The position numbers and the translations under genes were made by a program. From the NCBI GenBank assembly GCA_021770615.1, contig JAETQR010000026.1:1-55631 (forward strand): DNA of 55,631 bases, given 5' to 3'. Shown here piece after piece: positions 33,347 to 42,699 of the stretch (positions within the stretch are counted from its first letter, which is position 1; the number at the start of each line of letters is the position of its first letter). The stretch comes from Lachnospiraceae bacterium. GTDB lineage: Bacteria > Bacillota_A > Clostridia > Lachnospirales > Lachnospiraceae. Under the pieces are notes generated by a model. It ran no database searches. It was not told where the DNA came from and saw nothing but the letters and a program-made list of their open reading frames with translations.

Positions 33347-35125
33347 ATGCAGAAATTAGCAGATATACTGAAAGAAAAATTAGAGGACGCCTTTGAGAAA
33401 GCCGGATATGATAAAAAATATGGTTTTGTCACGGTATCAAACCGCCCGGATCTGTGTCAGTACCAGTGTAATGGTGCGATGGCAGCGGCGAAGGAGTATA
33501 AAAAGGCCCCGATCCAGATCGCAGGAGATGTACTGGGGTTCTTAAAAGAGGATTCAGCTTTTGAAAGGATCGAGGCAGTAAATCCAGGTTTTATAAATAT
33601 TACGGTGAGCGGACAGATGCTTGCTGATCTGACAGGAAAAATGATGACGGAAGAGAGGTTTGGACTCGAAAAAGAACGGACACCGGGGAAAGTTGTCATC
33701 GATTATGGTGGGGCGAATGTGGCGAAGCCGCTTCATGTCGGCCATCTCCGGCCGGCGATCATTGGTGAGAGCATTAAGCGGATCTACCGTTATATGGGAA
33801 ATGAGGTCATAGGAGATGCACATCTTGGGGATTGGGGGCTCCAAATCGGCCTTGTCATTACGGAATTGAAGAGACGTCAGCCGGGACTTCCGTATTTTGA
33901 TGAAGATTTTTCCGGGGAATATCCGCAGGAGGCACCATTTACGATAGCAGATATGGGGGAAATCTATCCGCATGCGAGCGCATATTCCAAGGAGAATGAA
34001 GAATATCTGAAGGAGGCCCAGAGGGAAACGGCAAAGCTGCAGGAGGGAGACCGCGGGAACCGCGCGCTCTGGAACCATATTCTGAATGTTTCTCTCAAGA
34101 ATATAAAGAAGAATTATGGAAAGTTAAATGTAGAGTTTGATCTGTGGAAAAAGGAAAGCGACGTTCAGTCGTATATCCCCGACATGGTTGAAAAGATGAA
34201 AGCAGATGGTATCGCTTATGAGAGCGAGGGGGCGCTTGTGGTTGATGTGACAGAGGAGAGCGATAAAAAAGAGCTTCCGCCGTGTATCATTGTAAAATCG
34301 AATGGCGCCACGCTTTATGCGACGACAGATCTCGCTACGATCGTGGAGAGAGAGAAACTCTTTGCACCGGATGAGATCATTTATGTGGCGGATAAGCGTC
34401 AGAGCCTGCATTTTACCCAGGTATTCCGTACTGCGAAGAAGGCGGGACTGACGAGAAAGGACACAGAGCTTGTGTTCATCGGGAATGGGACGATGAACGG
34501 AAAGGATGGCAAGCCTTTCAGGACGAGAGACGGAGGGGTTCTTGGCCTTCAGGAACTCCGTGAGCAGGTGAATGAAGAGGTTTATAAAAAAATAAAGGAG
34601 AACCGTGATTACGGAGAGGATGAGGCAAGGGAGATCGCTGAGAAGGTAGGGCTTGCGGCGCTCAAATATGGGGATCTGTCAAATCAGGCTTCTAAAGATT
34701 ATATTTTTGATATTGAACGTTTCACGTCTTTTGAGGGAAATACCGGCCCTTATATTTTATATACGATCGTGAGGATCAAATCACTTCTGACAAAATATGA
34801 ACAGGCAGGGGGGCAGATTTCGGAACGGGGAAATGCGAATCGTCTGCTGGCACCGGAAAATGAGAGTGAGACAAATCTGTATCTTGTACTCGGCAAATTT
34901 TCGGATGCGGTGGAGAATGCCTATAAGGAGAGGGCTCCGCATAAGATCTGCCAGTTCGTTTATGAACTGAGTGAGAGTTTTAACCGCTTTTATCATGAAA
35001 ATCAGATTTTATCAAATAAACAGGAAGAAAAAAAGACATCCTATATACAGCTTCTTATACTTGTAAAAAATGTATTGGAGCAGTGTATCGATCTGATTGG
35101 TCTGTCTGCGCCAGAGCGTATGTAG
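33347..35125 (+). CDS. argS: Arginyl-tRNA synthetase
   Basis: A 592-residue class I ArgRS. The HIGH-type motif is ANVAKPLHVGHLRPA (HVGH), and the KMSK region is the ArgRS-typical KMSK-less GNGTMNGKDGKPFRTRDG. The N-terminal Add-1 tRNA-binding domain and the C-terminal DALR-type anticodon-binding domain (FVYELSESFNRFYHENQIL) are present. The ATG at 33347 has a GAGGT site eight bases ahead; an in-frame ATG at 33290 lies two bases after the aroA stop but has no clear site. Either could be used. It is followed after 49 bp by an ATPase gene. Confidence 0.92.
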   Translation: MQKLADILKEKLEDAFEKAGYDKKYGFVTVSNRPDLCQYQCNGAMAAAKEYKKAPIQIAGDVLGFLKEDSAFERIEAVNPGFINITVSGQMLADLTGKMMTEERFGLEKERTPGKVVIDYGGANVAKPLHVGHLRPAIIGESIKRIYRYMGNEVIGDAHLGDWGLQIGLVITELKRRQPGLPYFDEDFSGEYPQEAPFTIADMGEIYPHASAYSKENEEYLKEAQRETAKLQEGDRGNRALWNHILNVSLKNIKKNYGKLNVEFDLWKKESDVQSYIPDMVEKMKADGIAYESEGALVVDVTEESDKKELPPCIIVKSNGATLYATTDLATIVEREKLFAPDEIIYVADKRQSLHFTQVFRTAKKAGLTRKDTELVFIGNGTMNGKDGKPFRTRDGGVLGLQELREQVNEEVYKKIKENRDYGEDEAREIAEKVGLAALKYGDLSNQASKDYIFDIERFTSFEGNTGPYILYTIVRIKSLLTKYEQAGGQISERGNANRLLAPENESETNLYLVLGKFSDAVENAYKERAPHKICQFVYELSESFNRFYHENQILSNKQEEKKTSYIQLLILVKNVLEQCIDLIGLSAPERM

Positions 35126-35174
35126 GAGTTATGGGCAAAGCGATCGTGAGTATTGGGAAAGGTTGGTGGTTTCA

Positions 35175-36494
35175 GTGTTTACAGGGCGTAAGAACGAGCT
35201 TGTAAAATTGAATGAGAGCTACAAAAAAAGCGGGGTGCCTGTTGTTATTCTTTATGGAAGAGAGGGAATCGGAAAGACGACTCTTATAAAAGAATTTGTA
35301 AAAGGGAAAGAAAGTGTCTGCTATCTCGGCCGCGAACTTTCCCAGAAAGAACAGTGTATTTATTTTGACTCCGCAGTCAGACAGGTAGATGCTATTGCAG
35401 AGGCCGGAAAAAAAGTCTGTCTGGTCATTGATGAATTCGATGTGATGCAGAAGGCCTATAAGGACTTTTTTGCTGATCTGGATCAAACGACAGGGAAGGA
35501 TTCGTGGAATGACCGGGTGATGATCGTGTTAACCAGTTCATCCGTGCAGTGGATCGAGAACCAGATGGTGACAGAGATGGGAGCTTTTGCGGCGAAGATC
35601 GATCAGTTTATTAAACTCAAGGAGTTTACTTTTTTAGAGATGGTAAACCGGTTTCCGGATAATTCTACCGAGGAATGCATTACGATATACAGTATCCTGG
35701 GAGGGGTGCCGGAATATTTGGACTACTGGGAGCCGGCTAAGAGTGTAAAGGACAATATCATCCGCCTTATGCTGAGGAAAGAAGGCATACTCCGGAAGGA
35801 AGCCTCCCGTTTCTTAAAGACGAGTCTCAGGGAGCTCCCTTATTATAACACGATCCTGTCCGTACTGGCAGAAGATGAGCCAAAACTTAATTATCTTTAT
35901 AACCGGACCGGGTTTAGCCGGGCGAAGATTTCTGTATATATAAAGAATCTGATCCAGATTGATGTGGCGGAGAAATATTTTTCTTATGAACCGAAGAAAA
36001 AAGACAGCACGATGAAGGGCTTATATGGCATTTCAGACCGTTTTCTGCATTTCTGGTATAAATATGTATTTCCGAATATTTCGGAACTGGAGTTTGGAGA
36101 AGAAGAACGATTCTATGAAACTTATATCCGGGATGAGCTCTTTAGCTTCGTGGAAAAAACGTATGAAAAGGTGTGCAGGGAATTTCTCATACTTATGAAC
36201 CAGTATGGAAAACTGCCGGACAAATTCAGCATTCCGGAAGTGTTTTATGGAAAAGAGGGAATCCTTCCTCTGATCGCAGACGGGGAAAATGGCAGCCTGC
36301 TTGTTGGAAAGTGTAAATGGTCGATGGAGCCGATGGGAAAAGAGGATTTTGAAGAACTGGTCCGGCTGGCGGAACAGACCGGACAGGAGGCAGATTACTA
36401 TTATCTGTTTTCCAGAGAGGGCTTTACAAATGAACTTTCCGTGATGGCGAAAGGGATGGAAAATATCCAGTTGATCGATCTGGACAGCCTGTGA
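35175..36494 (+). CDS. Archaeal-type P-loop ATPase (DUF234)
   Basis: A 439-residue ATPase of the archaeal ATPase/DUF234 group. The N-terminal AAA+-like domain has Walker A YGREGIGKTT (28-36) and Walker B VIDEFDVMQK with Asp86/Glu87. A winged-helix region follows (YNTILSVLAEDEPKLNYLYN), then the nuclease-like DUF234 C-terminus ending in VGKCKWSMEPMGKEDFEELV. Family functions are unknown; some members look like defence or mobile-element ATPases. The start is GTG 35175 after GGTGG. It lies 49 bp after argS and 44 bp before the second ATPase. Confidence 0.75.
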   Translation: MFTGRKNELVKLNESYKKSGVPVVILYGREGIGKTTLIKEFVKGKESVCYLGRELSQKEQCIYFDSAVRQVDAIAEAGKKVCLVIDEFDVMQKAYKDFFADLDQTTGKDSWNDRVMIVLTSSSVQWIENQMVTEMGAFAAKIDQFIKLKEFTFLEMVNRFPDNSTEECITIYSILGGVPEYLDYWEPAKSVKDNIIRLMLRKEGILRKEASRFLKTSLRELPYYNTILSVLAEDEPKLNYLYNRTGFSRAKISVYIKNLIQIDVAEKYFSYEPKKKDSTMKGLYGISDRFLHFWYKYVFPNISELEFGEEERFYETYIRDELFSFVEKTYEKVCREFLILMNQYGKLPDKFSIPEVFYGKEGILPLIADGENGSLLVGKCKWSMEPMGKEDFEELVRLAEQTGQEADYYYLFSREGFTNELSVMAKGMENIQLIDLDSL

Positions 36495-36538
36495 CGGATA
36501 ACGACAGAAAAGAAACAGAGAGAGAAAGAAGGAATCAT

Positions 36539-37939
36539 ATGTATCAGGATACATCGAGACTGATCATGTACAGCAATATCAGCGAAGATTCTGTACTGAT
36601 GAAACTGAGTGATATTTTTAAACGCATTTCGGAGGATACAGGGAACAAAAACAAGGACCTGTACGTCAGAGAGATCTATAATCAGGTGTACCGGCTTTTG
36701 GACATTGCGACCAGATACGGATTCGACCGGAACCTGTGGCAGTGTTATATTGCCTTTTTACTTGCGATGGATGAAAATCCGTTCAGTGTCATCTGCGAGA
36801 AAGTCGGGATGGAGAAAGAGGATGAGGGAAAAGCCAGTGTGACAGAGATCGTCAAGCAGGATATGCAGTCTTTTTATCATATCTTTCACTATGATTTTTC
36901 AAAGATTGAGGAACTTCTGGCAGTGAAATGTTTTTCCATTCTGACGGATTATCATTCAATGGCCAAGGATGAGCATACCTACAATAAGAGTGTGAGTGAA
37001 AAAGTAAAGGAGTTAGCCGGGGAGCTGGCCGGGGCGGAAGATGGAGACGGTTTTTTTGAGATACTGACCGGTTTTTATAAGAAGTACGGTGTAGGCAAAT
37101 TCGGATTAAATAAAGCATTCCGTGTGCTGCACAGTGGGACGGGGAACACGATCGGGACAGGGACGGCTGTCGGGATGGGGAACACGATCGAGATAGGAAG
37201 TCCCATCGAGACGGGGAATCCCGTCTTGTATCCGATCACACATACGAGTGATGTGTCTCTTTCCCATCTCGTGGGTTATGAGATCCAGAAAAGGCAGCTG
37301 ATCGAAAATACGGAAGCTTTTGTGGAGGGAAAAAAAGCGAATAACTGTCTCTTGTTCGGGGACAGCGGTACGGGAAAATCCACATGCATAAAAGCCATAT
37401 TAAATCAGTATTATGACAGGGGGCTTCGTTTGATCGAGGTATATAAGCACCAGTTTCAGGATCTGTCAAATATTATGGAGCAGATCAAGAACCGGAATTA
37501 TAAATTTATCATTTATATGGATGATCTGTCATTTGAGGAATTTGAGATTGAGTACAAATACCTGAAAGCCGTGATCGAGGGTGGTCTGGAAGTCAGACCG
37601 GATAATGTCCTGATCTATGCGACTTCAAACCGCAGGCATCTGATCCGTGAGACGTGGGGAGACCGGTCCGATATGTCAGACGATGAGGTTCACCGTTCCG
37701 ATACGATGCAGGAGAAGCTGTCCTTAGTGGCACGGTTTGGTGTAAGCATTAACTTTTCAAAACCTTCCAGAAAAGAATTTGAAGAAATCGTACTTGGACT
37801 GGCGGCCCAAAATCCCGATATCACACTTTCACAGGAGGAACTGTGCATGAAAGCGAATGCATGGAGCATACGGAATGGAGGGTATTCCGGGCGCGTGGCG
37901 GAGCAGTTTATCATACATCTGAAATCTGTGGCAGAATAG
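36539..37939 (+). CDS. DUF815 family ATP-binding protein
   Basis: A 466-residue P-loop ATPase of the DUF815 family (AAA+-like, function unknown). Walker A is FGDSGTGKSTC (Gly274-Ser281), Walker B FIIYMDDLSFEEF; an arginine-rich region DNVLIYATSNRRHLIRETWG follows. Just upstream of the ATPase core, residues 200-229 are a 12-residue repeat (GTGNTI..., GMGNTI..., ETGNPV...), coded by a 36-bp tandem DNA repeat at 37136-37225. The ATG at 36539 is chosen for its AAGGAA site; a GTG at 36491 overlaps the preceding stop by 4 bp. It likely shares an operon with the DUF234 ATPase and the YqeG-like gene. Confidence 0.78.
   Translation: MYQDTSRLIMYSNISEDSVLMKLSDIFKRISEDTGNKNKDLYVREIYNQVYRLLDIATRYGFDRNLWQCYIAFLLAMDENPFSVICEKVGMEKEDEGKASVTEIVKQDMQSFYHIFHYDFSKIEELLAVKCFSILTDYHSMAKDEHTYNKSVSEKVKELAGELAGAEDGDGFFEILTGFYKKYGVGKFGLNKAFRVLHSGTGNTIGTGTAVGMGNTIEIGSPIETGNPVLYPITHTSDVSLSHLVGYEIQKRQLIENTEAFVEGKKANNCLLFGDSGTGKSTCIKAILNQYYDRGLRLIEVYKHQFQDLSNIMEQIKNRNYKFIIYMDDLSFEEFEIEYKYLKAVIEGGLEVRPDNVLIYATSNRRHLIRETWGDRSDMSDDEVHRSDTMQEKLSLVARFGVSINFSKPSRKEFEEIVLGLAAQNPDITLSQEELCMKANAWSIRNGGYSGRVAEQFIIHLKSVAE
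37136..37225 (+). repeat. 36-bp in-frame coding repeat in the DUF815 gene
   Basis: GGGGAACACGATCG recurs 36 bp apart (37141 and 37177), and a third, more diverged copy follows. The unit encodes 12 residues (G-x-G-N-T-I pattern), about 2.5 copies, so the repeat keeps the frame. Confidence 0.75.
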
Positions 37940-37967
37940 TTTACTTTTGGCGAAAGGACAGAAGCGC

Positions 37968-38561
37968 ATGTTTGAGAAATTTTTCCCGGATGAGTCGGTA
38001 TCATCCACGTATGAGATTGATTTCCAGAACCTGTATCGGGAGGGATACCGGGGAATCCTGTTTGACATTGACAATACGCTTGTGGAGCATGGAAAGGGAG
38101 CAGACCGCAAAGCGATGGAATTGTTTCAGAGGCTGAGGGAGACAGGTTTTGAGTGCTGCCTGATCTCGAACAATAAAAAGCAGCGTGTTAGCAGTTTTAA
38201 TGAGCACATCGGCGTTCACACGGTGTTTAATGCCCATAAGCCAAGCCGCAAGGGTTATTATGAGGCAATGGAACTGATGGGGACAAAAAAGGAAAATACG
38301 TTGTTTATCGGAGATCAGCTTTTTACGGATATCTGGGGGGCGAAAAGGTGTGGGATCCGCAATATCCTTGTAAAACCGATCGATAAGCACGAAGAGATAC
38401 AGATCGTTATAAAGCGGTATTTTGAGAAGATCATATTAAAGGAATACCGGCAGAAGAGGACGGCAAAGAAGCAGGAAAAGAAAGAGGAAACAGGTGCAAA
38501 AAGATGGAACAGGAATTTTTTCAGGCGTTTCGGCAGGAAATATTATCTGCTAAAAAAATAG
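37968..38561 (+). CDS. YqeG family HAD IIIA-type phosphatase
   Basis: A 197-residue HAD-superfamily protein of the YqeG type. Catalytic motif I is LFDIDNTLV with Asp33 and Asp35; motif II is ISNNK, the Lys lies in NAHKPSRKG and motif III is FIGDQLFTDIWGAKRCGI. The last 45 residues are extremely basic. In many Firmicutes yqeG sits beside ribosome or shikimate genes, and a mitochondrial relative is a phosphatidylglycerophosphate phosphatase. The ATG at 37968 follows AAAGGA by nine bases. The 3' end overlaps the peptidase gene by 58 bp. Confidence 0.85.
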   Translation: MFEKFFPDESVSSTYEIDFQNLYREGYRGILFDIDNTLVEHGKGADRKAMELFQRLRETGFECCLISNNKKQRVSSFNEHIGVHTVFNAHKPSRKGYYEAMELMGTKKENTLFIGDQLFTDIWGAKRCGIRNILVKPIDKHEEIQIVIKRYFEKIILKEYRQKRTAKKQEKKEETGAKRWNRNFFRRFGRKYYLLKK

Positions 38562-39637
38562 ATGGTGTGCTTATCAGCTCACCTGCCAACATGCGGGCGT
38601 GCAGCGGATTTTGTGGAGAGGGTATCGTGTTTCTTTCGGAAAGGCAGAGACTTGTTTTCACGGATTCGAGGTATACGGAGGCGGCAAAGTCAGAGTGCCC
38701 GGATTTTGAGATCATCCGTTATCAGGGAAATCTATATGAGAACTGGCTGGATGTCCTGAAAGAGAGAGGGAAGATATCCTCTGGTAGTGCGATTGGGTTT
38801 GAGGATGAGTATATGACAGTTCAGAGTTATCATACGATAAAGGCGCTATTGAAAAAGAAAGAATCGGATATTTCCCTTATACCGCTCCATAAGCGTCTTT
38901 CGGGTCTCCGCCAGGTAAAGACAGACGACGAGATCCAAAAGATCGAACAGGCGGAAAAAATCGGTGACGAGGCATTTGTGAAAGTCATCGGACGGATACG
39001 GGAATGCTGTCAAAGCGGCGAAATGCTGACGGAAAAACAGATTGCTGCATTCATCGAATTTACGATGAGGGAACTCGGCGCAGAGGGGACGAGTTTTGAT
39101 ACGATCGTGGCCAGCGGGCTCCATTCTTCTATGCCGCATGCCGTGCCCACAGATAAGGAACTTATGGATGGGGATTTTGTCACGATGGATTTTGGCTGTA
39201 AAGTAAATGGTTATTGTTCGGATATGACGCGGACGGTCGTGATCGGTACGGCAGATGACAGGCAGCGCGAAATTTACGATATCGTGTTACAGGCGCAGGA
39301 AGCTGCTTTACAGATCATCCGGCCGGGCATAAAGTGCTGCGAGGTGGATGAGACGGCGAGGAAAGTGATCCGGGAGGCGGGTTACGGGGAATGTTTCGGG
39401 CACAGTCTGGGACACAGTGTCGGCCTTGAGATCCATGAGACGCCGTGCTTTGCACAGAAAGATGAGAGCATACTGAGACCCGGTATGGTCATTACCGTAG
39501 AACCGGGAATCTATGTGGAGGGCTTTGGCGGAGTGAGGATTGAGGACGTAGTGGTCATAACAGAGAAGGGATGCCGGAATCTGACCCATTCGCCGAAAGA
39601 ACTGATGGAGGTCAAAGCGGAAGGAGGAGCATTGTGA
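38504..39637 (+). CDS. M24 aminopeptidase (Xaa-Pro type)
   Basis: A 377-residue metallopeptidase of the M24 (Xaa-Pro aminopeptidase) family. Residues about 1-130 form the creatinase-like N-terminal domain (VLISSPANMRACSGFCGEGI), and the catalytic pita-bread domain follows with all five metal ligands: two Asp in MDFGCKVNGYCSDMTRTV, His in HSLGHSVGLEIHE, and Glu residues in TVEPGIYVEGFGGVRIED. It probably removes N-terminal residues before proline. Its 3' end overlaps the aroD-aroK gene by 4 bp (GTGA), and efp lies further downstream, a common peptidase-efp neighbourhood. Confidence 0.9.
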   Translation: MEQEFFQAFRQEILSAKKIDGVLISSPANMRACSGFCGEGIVFLSERQRLVFTDSRYTEAAKSECPDFEIIRYQGNLYENWLDVLKERGKISSGSAIGFEDEYMTVQSYHTIKALLKKKESDISLIPLHKRLSGLRQVKTDDEIQKIEQAEKIGDEAFVKVIGRIRECCQSGEMLTEKQIAAFIEFTMRELGAEGTSFDTIVASGLHSSMPHAVPTDKELMDGDFVTMDFGCKVNGYCSDMTRTVVIGTADDRQREIYDIVLQAQEAALQIIRPGIKCCEVDETARKVIREAGYGECFGHSLGHSVGLEIHETPCFAQKDESILRPGMVITVEPGIYVEGFGGVRIEDVVVITEKGCRNLTHSPKELMEVKAEGGAL

Positions 39638-40878
39638 AGACATCAAAAAAGAGACCGGAGATCATAATACCGATCACGGATCCAACGAGGGACGGGATCA
39701 TAAACAGAGCAGAGATCTTTGCCGGACTCGATGCCGATATGGCAGAGTGGCGGGTGGATCATTTTGTGGGATATGAGAGGGAAATCACAAGCCTTGTGCG
39801 GGAATTGAAGCAATGCTTAAGAGACAAAAAGCTGATCGTTACATTGAGGACAGTGTCAGAAGGCGGAGAGGAAAATGGAACACGCTTTGATTATGAAAAA
39901 CTTCTTACCGGCGTGGCAAAAAGTGGGGCAGCAGATTATATTGATGTGGAGATCCGGAAAGAGCCGGAATTGGTACAGCGTATTATAACTACTGTACATA
40001 GTGCCGGGACCAAAGTGATTGGCTCGTATCATGATTTTTCCCGGACGCCGGGAAAAGAAGAAATCCTTGAATGCCTCAGACAGGCAAAAAGGGCTGGGGC
40101 AGACGTCGGGAAGTTTGCCTGTATGCCCGCCGGTGAAAAAGAGCAGGGAAGAAAAGATGCAGAGGTGCTTTTATCTGCCACGGAGCGGATGAAAGAAGAG
40201 TATCCGGATTTTCCCCTGATCACGATGAGTATGGGAGAGGCGGGAAAGGTAACGAGGCTGTACGGGGGACTGTATGGTTCGGAGGCCACTTTTGGCTGCG
40301 TTGGGACTTCATCCGCACCGGGCCAGATCGAACTGGAGGAAATGAAAGCGGTTTTTGATAAGATTTATGCGGGGAAGAAGCATATCGCGCTGATCGGTTT
40401 TATGGGGGCAGGAAAGTCCTCTGTTTCAAGAGCGCTTCACCGGATGACCGGATGGCCGGAGATCGATACGGACCAGAGGATCGTGGAGGAAGAGGGATGT
40501 CCGATCCCGCAGATTTTTTCCGAAAAGGGAGAACCGTATTTCCGTCAGCTTGAGACAGATCTGATCGATGAGCTTGGAACACTTCCGCCGGGGATCATAT
40601 CCTGTGGCGGCGGGATGGTACTGCGGGATATCAATGTAAAGAAGCTCCATGCGATCGCAGACGTCGTCCTTCTTACAGCGAAGCCGGAGACGATTTATGA
40701 CAGGGTGAAGGACAGCAGGGACCGGCCGCTTCTGAACGGAAATATGAATGTTCCTTATATCCGTGGGTTGATGGAGAAACGGCGTCCGTTTTATGAAACG
40801 GCGGCAAATGTCGTTGTTTCAACAGATGGCAAGTCGGTTTCTGAGATCGCGGAGGAAATTTTATCTGAATGCAGATAA
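39634..40878 (+). CDS. Fused type I 3-dehydroquinate dehydratase - shikimate kinase
   Basis: A 414-residue bifunctional protein covering shikimate-pathway steps three and five. Residues 1-244 are a type I (AroD) dehydratase: general base His133 in SYHDF and Schiff-base Lys160 in VGKFACMP are present. Residues about 249-414 are shikimate kinase (AroK): P-loop GFMGAGKSS (255-263), shikimate site Asp278 in EIDTDQ, FRQLET with Arg304, glycine triplet 325-327 and Arg364. The two domains are joined with almost no linker. It starts at GTG 39634 behind AAGGAGGA, overlapping the peptidase stop. AroE, the enzyme between these steps, is not in the window. Confidence 0.9.
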   Translation: MKTSKKRPEIIIPITDPTRDGIINRAEIFAGLDADMAEWRVDHFVGYEREITSLVRELKQCLRDKKLIVTLRTVSEGGEENGTRFDYEKLLTGVAKSGAADYIDVEIRKEPELVQRIITTVHSAGTKVIGSYHDFSRTPGKEEILECLRQAKRAGADVGKFACMPAGEKEQGRKDAEVLLSATERMKEEYPDFPLITMSMGEAGKVTRLYGGLYGSEATFGCVGTSSAPGQIELEEMKAVFDKIYAGKKHIALIGFMGAGKSSVSRALHRMTGWPEIDTDQRIVEEEGCPIPQIFSEKGEPYFRQLETDLIDELGTLPPGIISCGGGMVLRDINVKKLHAIADVVLLTAKPETIYDRVKDSRDRPLLNGNMNVPYIRGLMEKRRPFYETAANVVVSTDGKSVSEIAEEILSECR

Positions 40879-40968
40879 AATTTTTCTTGAAAAATATGTC
40901 TGGATATAATAAAATAATGATTAGATGTATGATGTTATATTGAAATGGAAGAGCAGGAGGAACTGAAT

Positions 40969-41526
40969 ATGATTTCAGCAGGAGATTTTAAAAATGGATT
41001 GACCATCGAGATCGATGGGACGGTTTTTCAGATCATTGAGTTTCAGCATGTAAAACCGGGAAAGGGAGCTGCTTTCGTCCGCACAAAGTTAAAAAATGTC
41101 GTAGATGGCGGTGTCGTAGAAAAGACATTCCGTCCGACGGAGAAATATCCGCAGGCGCATATTGATAAAAAGGAGATGCAGTATCTTTATGCCGAGGGCG
41201 ATATGTATAATTTCATGGATATGGAAAGCTACGATCAGATCGCACTTCCGGATGAGGCGATCGGAGACGCCATGAAATTCGTGAAAGAAAATGATATGGT
41301 CAAGATGGTATCCTATAAAGGAAATATCTTCTCTGTGGAGCCGCCGATGTTTGCAGAACTTGAGGTTACAGAGACAGAGCCGGGTGTAAAAGGTGATACG
41401 GCTACGAACGTGACAAAGCCGGCTACAGTAGAGACAGGTGCACAGGTCAATGTCCCGATTTTTGTAAATCAGGGTGACGTGATCCAGATCGACACCCGTA
41501 CCGGGGAATATTTAAAACGTATCTAA
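40969..41526 (+). CDS. efp: Elongation factor P
   Basis: A 185-residue EF-P, which enters the ribosomal E site and rescues ribosomes stalled at polyproline. All three beta-barrel domains are present; the domain I loop [13 protein letters not shown] has the tip Lys32 where the modification usually sits, and the C-terminal [16 protein letters not shown] is canonical. No modification enzyme (EpmA/EpmB, YmfI or EarP) was recognised nearby. The ATG at 40969 gives the standard [10 protein letters not shown] start behind AGGAGG; an ATG 24 bp upstream is unlikely. Confidence 0.95.
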   Translation: MISAGDFKNGLTIEIDGTVFQIIEFQHVKPGKGAAFVRTKLKNVVDGGVVEKTFRPTEKYPQAHIDKKEMQYLYAEGDMYNFMDMESYDQIALPDEAIGDAMKFVKENDMVKMVSYKGNIFSVEPPMFAELEVTETEPGVKGDTATNVTKPATVETGAQVNVPIFVNQGDVIQIDTRTGEYLKRI

Positions 41527-41571
41527 GATGCGGGAGCAATATAACAAATATTAAGTGATCGTCAGGTTAGT

Positions 41572-41645
41572 TTGTTTTTTGATAGCACTGATGTATGATA
41601 AGATGATTTTTCAAGAGGGTCTTGCCAAGGGCTCTCTTGATTTTA
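41572..41645 (+). promoter_or_regulatory. Possible promoter and leader hairpin ahead of fabH
   Basis: TTGTTT (41572-41577), a 16-bp spacer and TATGAT (41594-41599) precede a hairpin of TCAAGAG (41611-41617) with CTCTTGA (41634-41640) followed by TTTTAG. This could be a promoter with an attenuating leader. No FapR-type palindrome was recognised. Confidence 0.4.
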
Positions 41646-41727
41646 GTTTCAGAAAGAAAATTTTAAAAACTATTAGAAGTAGTATTAAAAACCAAATCTA
41701 TTTTGGGTATTTTTTGGAGGAGATGGA

Positions 41728-42699
41728 ATGGCAGTAAAAATCATAGGGACGGGAAGTTATGTACCAAAAAATGTGGCAGATAACCATTTTCTTTCCACGA
41801 TCGTGGATACGAATGATGAGTGGATCAGTCAGCGGACAGGGATCAAGGAGAGACACCTGGCAGGGGCAAAGGAAGGCACATCCTATATGGCGATCGAAGC
41901 GGGAAAGTCCGCACTCGACAATGCAGGGATCCAGCCGGAAGAATTGGATCTCATCATCGTGGCTACAACGTCTGCGGATACATATGTTCCGAGCACTTCG
42001 TGTCAGGTGCAGGGAGAGATTGGTGCCATCCGGGCTACATGTTTTGATATGAATGCAGCATGCTCCGGCTTTCTGTTTGCTATGAATACGGCCAATGCCT
42101 ATCTGGAGATGGGAATGTCGAGGACGGCGCTTGTCATCGGGGCGGAGACGCTTTCGAGAGAGGTGGACTGGTCTGACCGGAGTACATGTATTTTGTTTGG
42201 TGATGGTGCTGGTGCTGCTGTTTTGCAAAGAGTAGAAGGAGAGGGCGGGATCTTAGCCAGTGTCACTGGTTCTGACGGAAGCCAGGGGGATGTGCTCACC
42301 TGTAAAGGAAGGGGCATCCAGAATCCCTTTTACAAGAGCCGCCGCAAAAAAGATTATATACAGATGAATGGGCAGTCGGTGTTCCGCTTTGCTGTGACGA
42401 CCGTGCCTAAATATATTAAGCAGATATTGAAAAAGACCGGTCTGGAGGCAGACGATATCAAGTTTTATATTCTGCATCAGGCAAACCGCAGGATTTTGGA
42501 ACTGATCGCAAAACGTCTGAAGGTGGATATGGATAAGATCCCAATGAATCTGGATCACTATGGGAATACGTCTTCTGCAAGTATCCCAATCCTTTTAGAT
42601 GAGATCAACCGGAACGGTCTTTTGGAGGAAGGCGATAAGATCGTCCTCTCTGGGTTTGGCGGAGGACTTACATGGGGAGCTACGCTGATCGAGTGGTAG
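41728..42699 (+). CDS. fabH: 3-oxoacyl-ACP synthase III (KAS III)
   Basis: A 323-residue KAS III enzyme, which joins acetyl-CoA or branched-chain acyl-CoA to malonyl-ACP to start fatty-acid synthesis. The catalytic triad is Cys112 in NAACSGF, His250 in HQANRRI and Asn280 in YGNTSSAS. The start ATG 41728 follows TTGGAGGA. Normally fabH heads a fab operon with acpP, fabK or fabI, fabD, fabG and fabF; here it is followed by structured DNA and a nucleosidase gene, so it is orphaned. Confidence 0.94.
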   Translation: MAVKIIGTGSYVPKNVADNHFLSTIVDTNDEWISQRTGIKERHLAGAKEGTSYMAIEAGKSALDNAGIQPEELDLIIVATTSADTYVPSTSCQVQGEIGAIRATCFDMNAACSGFLFAMNTANAYLEMGMSRTALVIGAETLSREVDWSDRSTCILFGDGAGAAVLQRVEGEGGILASVTGSDGSQGDVLTCKGRGIQNPFYKSRRKKDYIQMNGQSVFRFAVTTVPKYIKQILKKTGLEADDIKFYILHQANRRILELIAKRLKVDMDKIPMNLDHYGNTSSASIPILLDEINRNGLLEEGDKIVLSGFGGGLTWGATLIEW

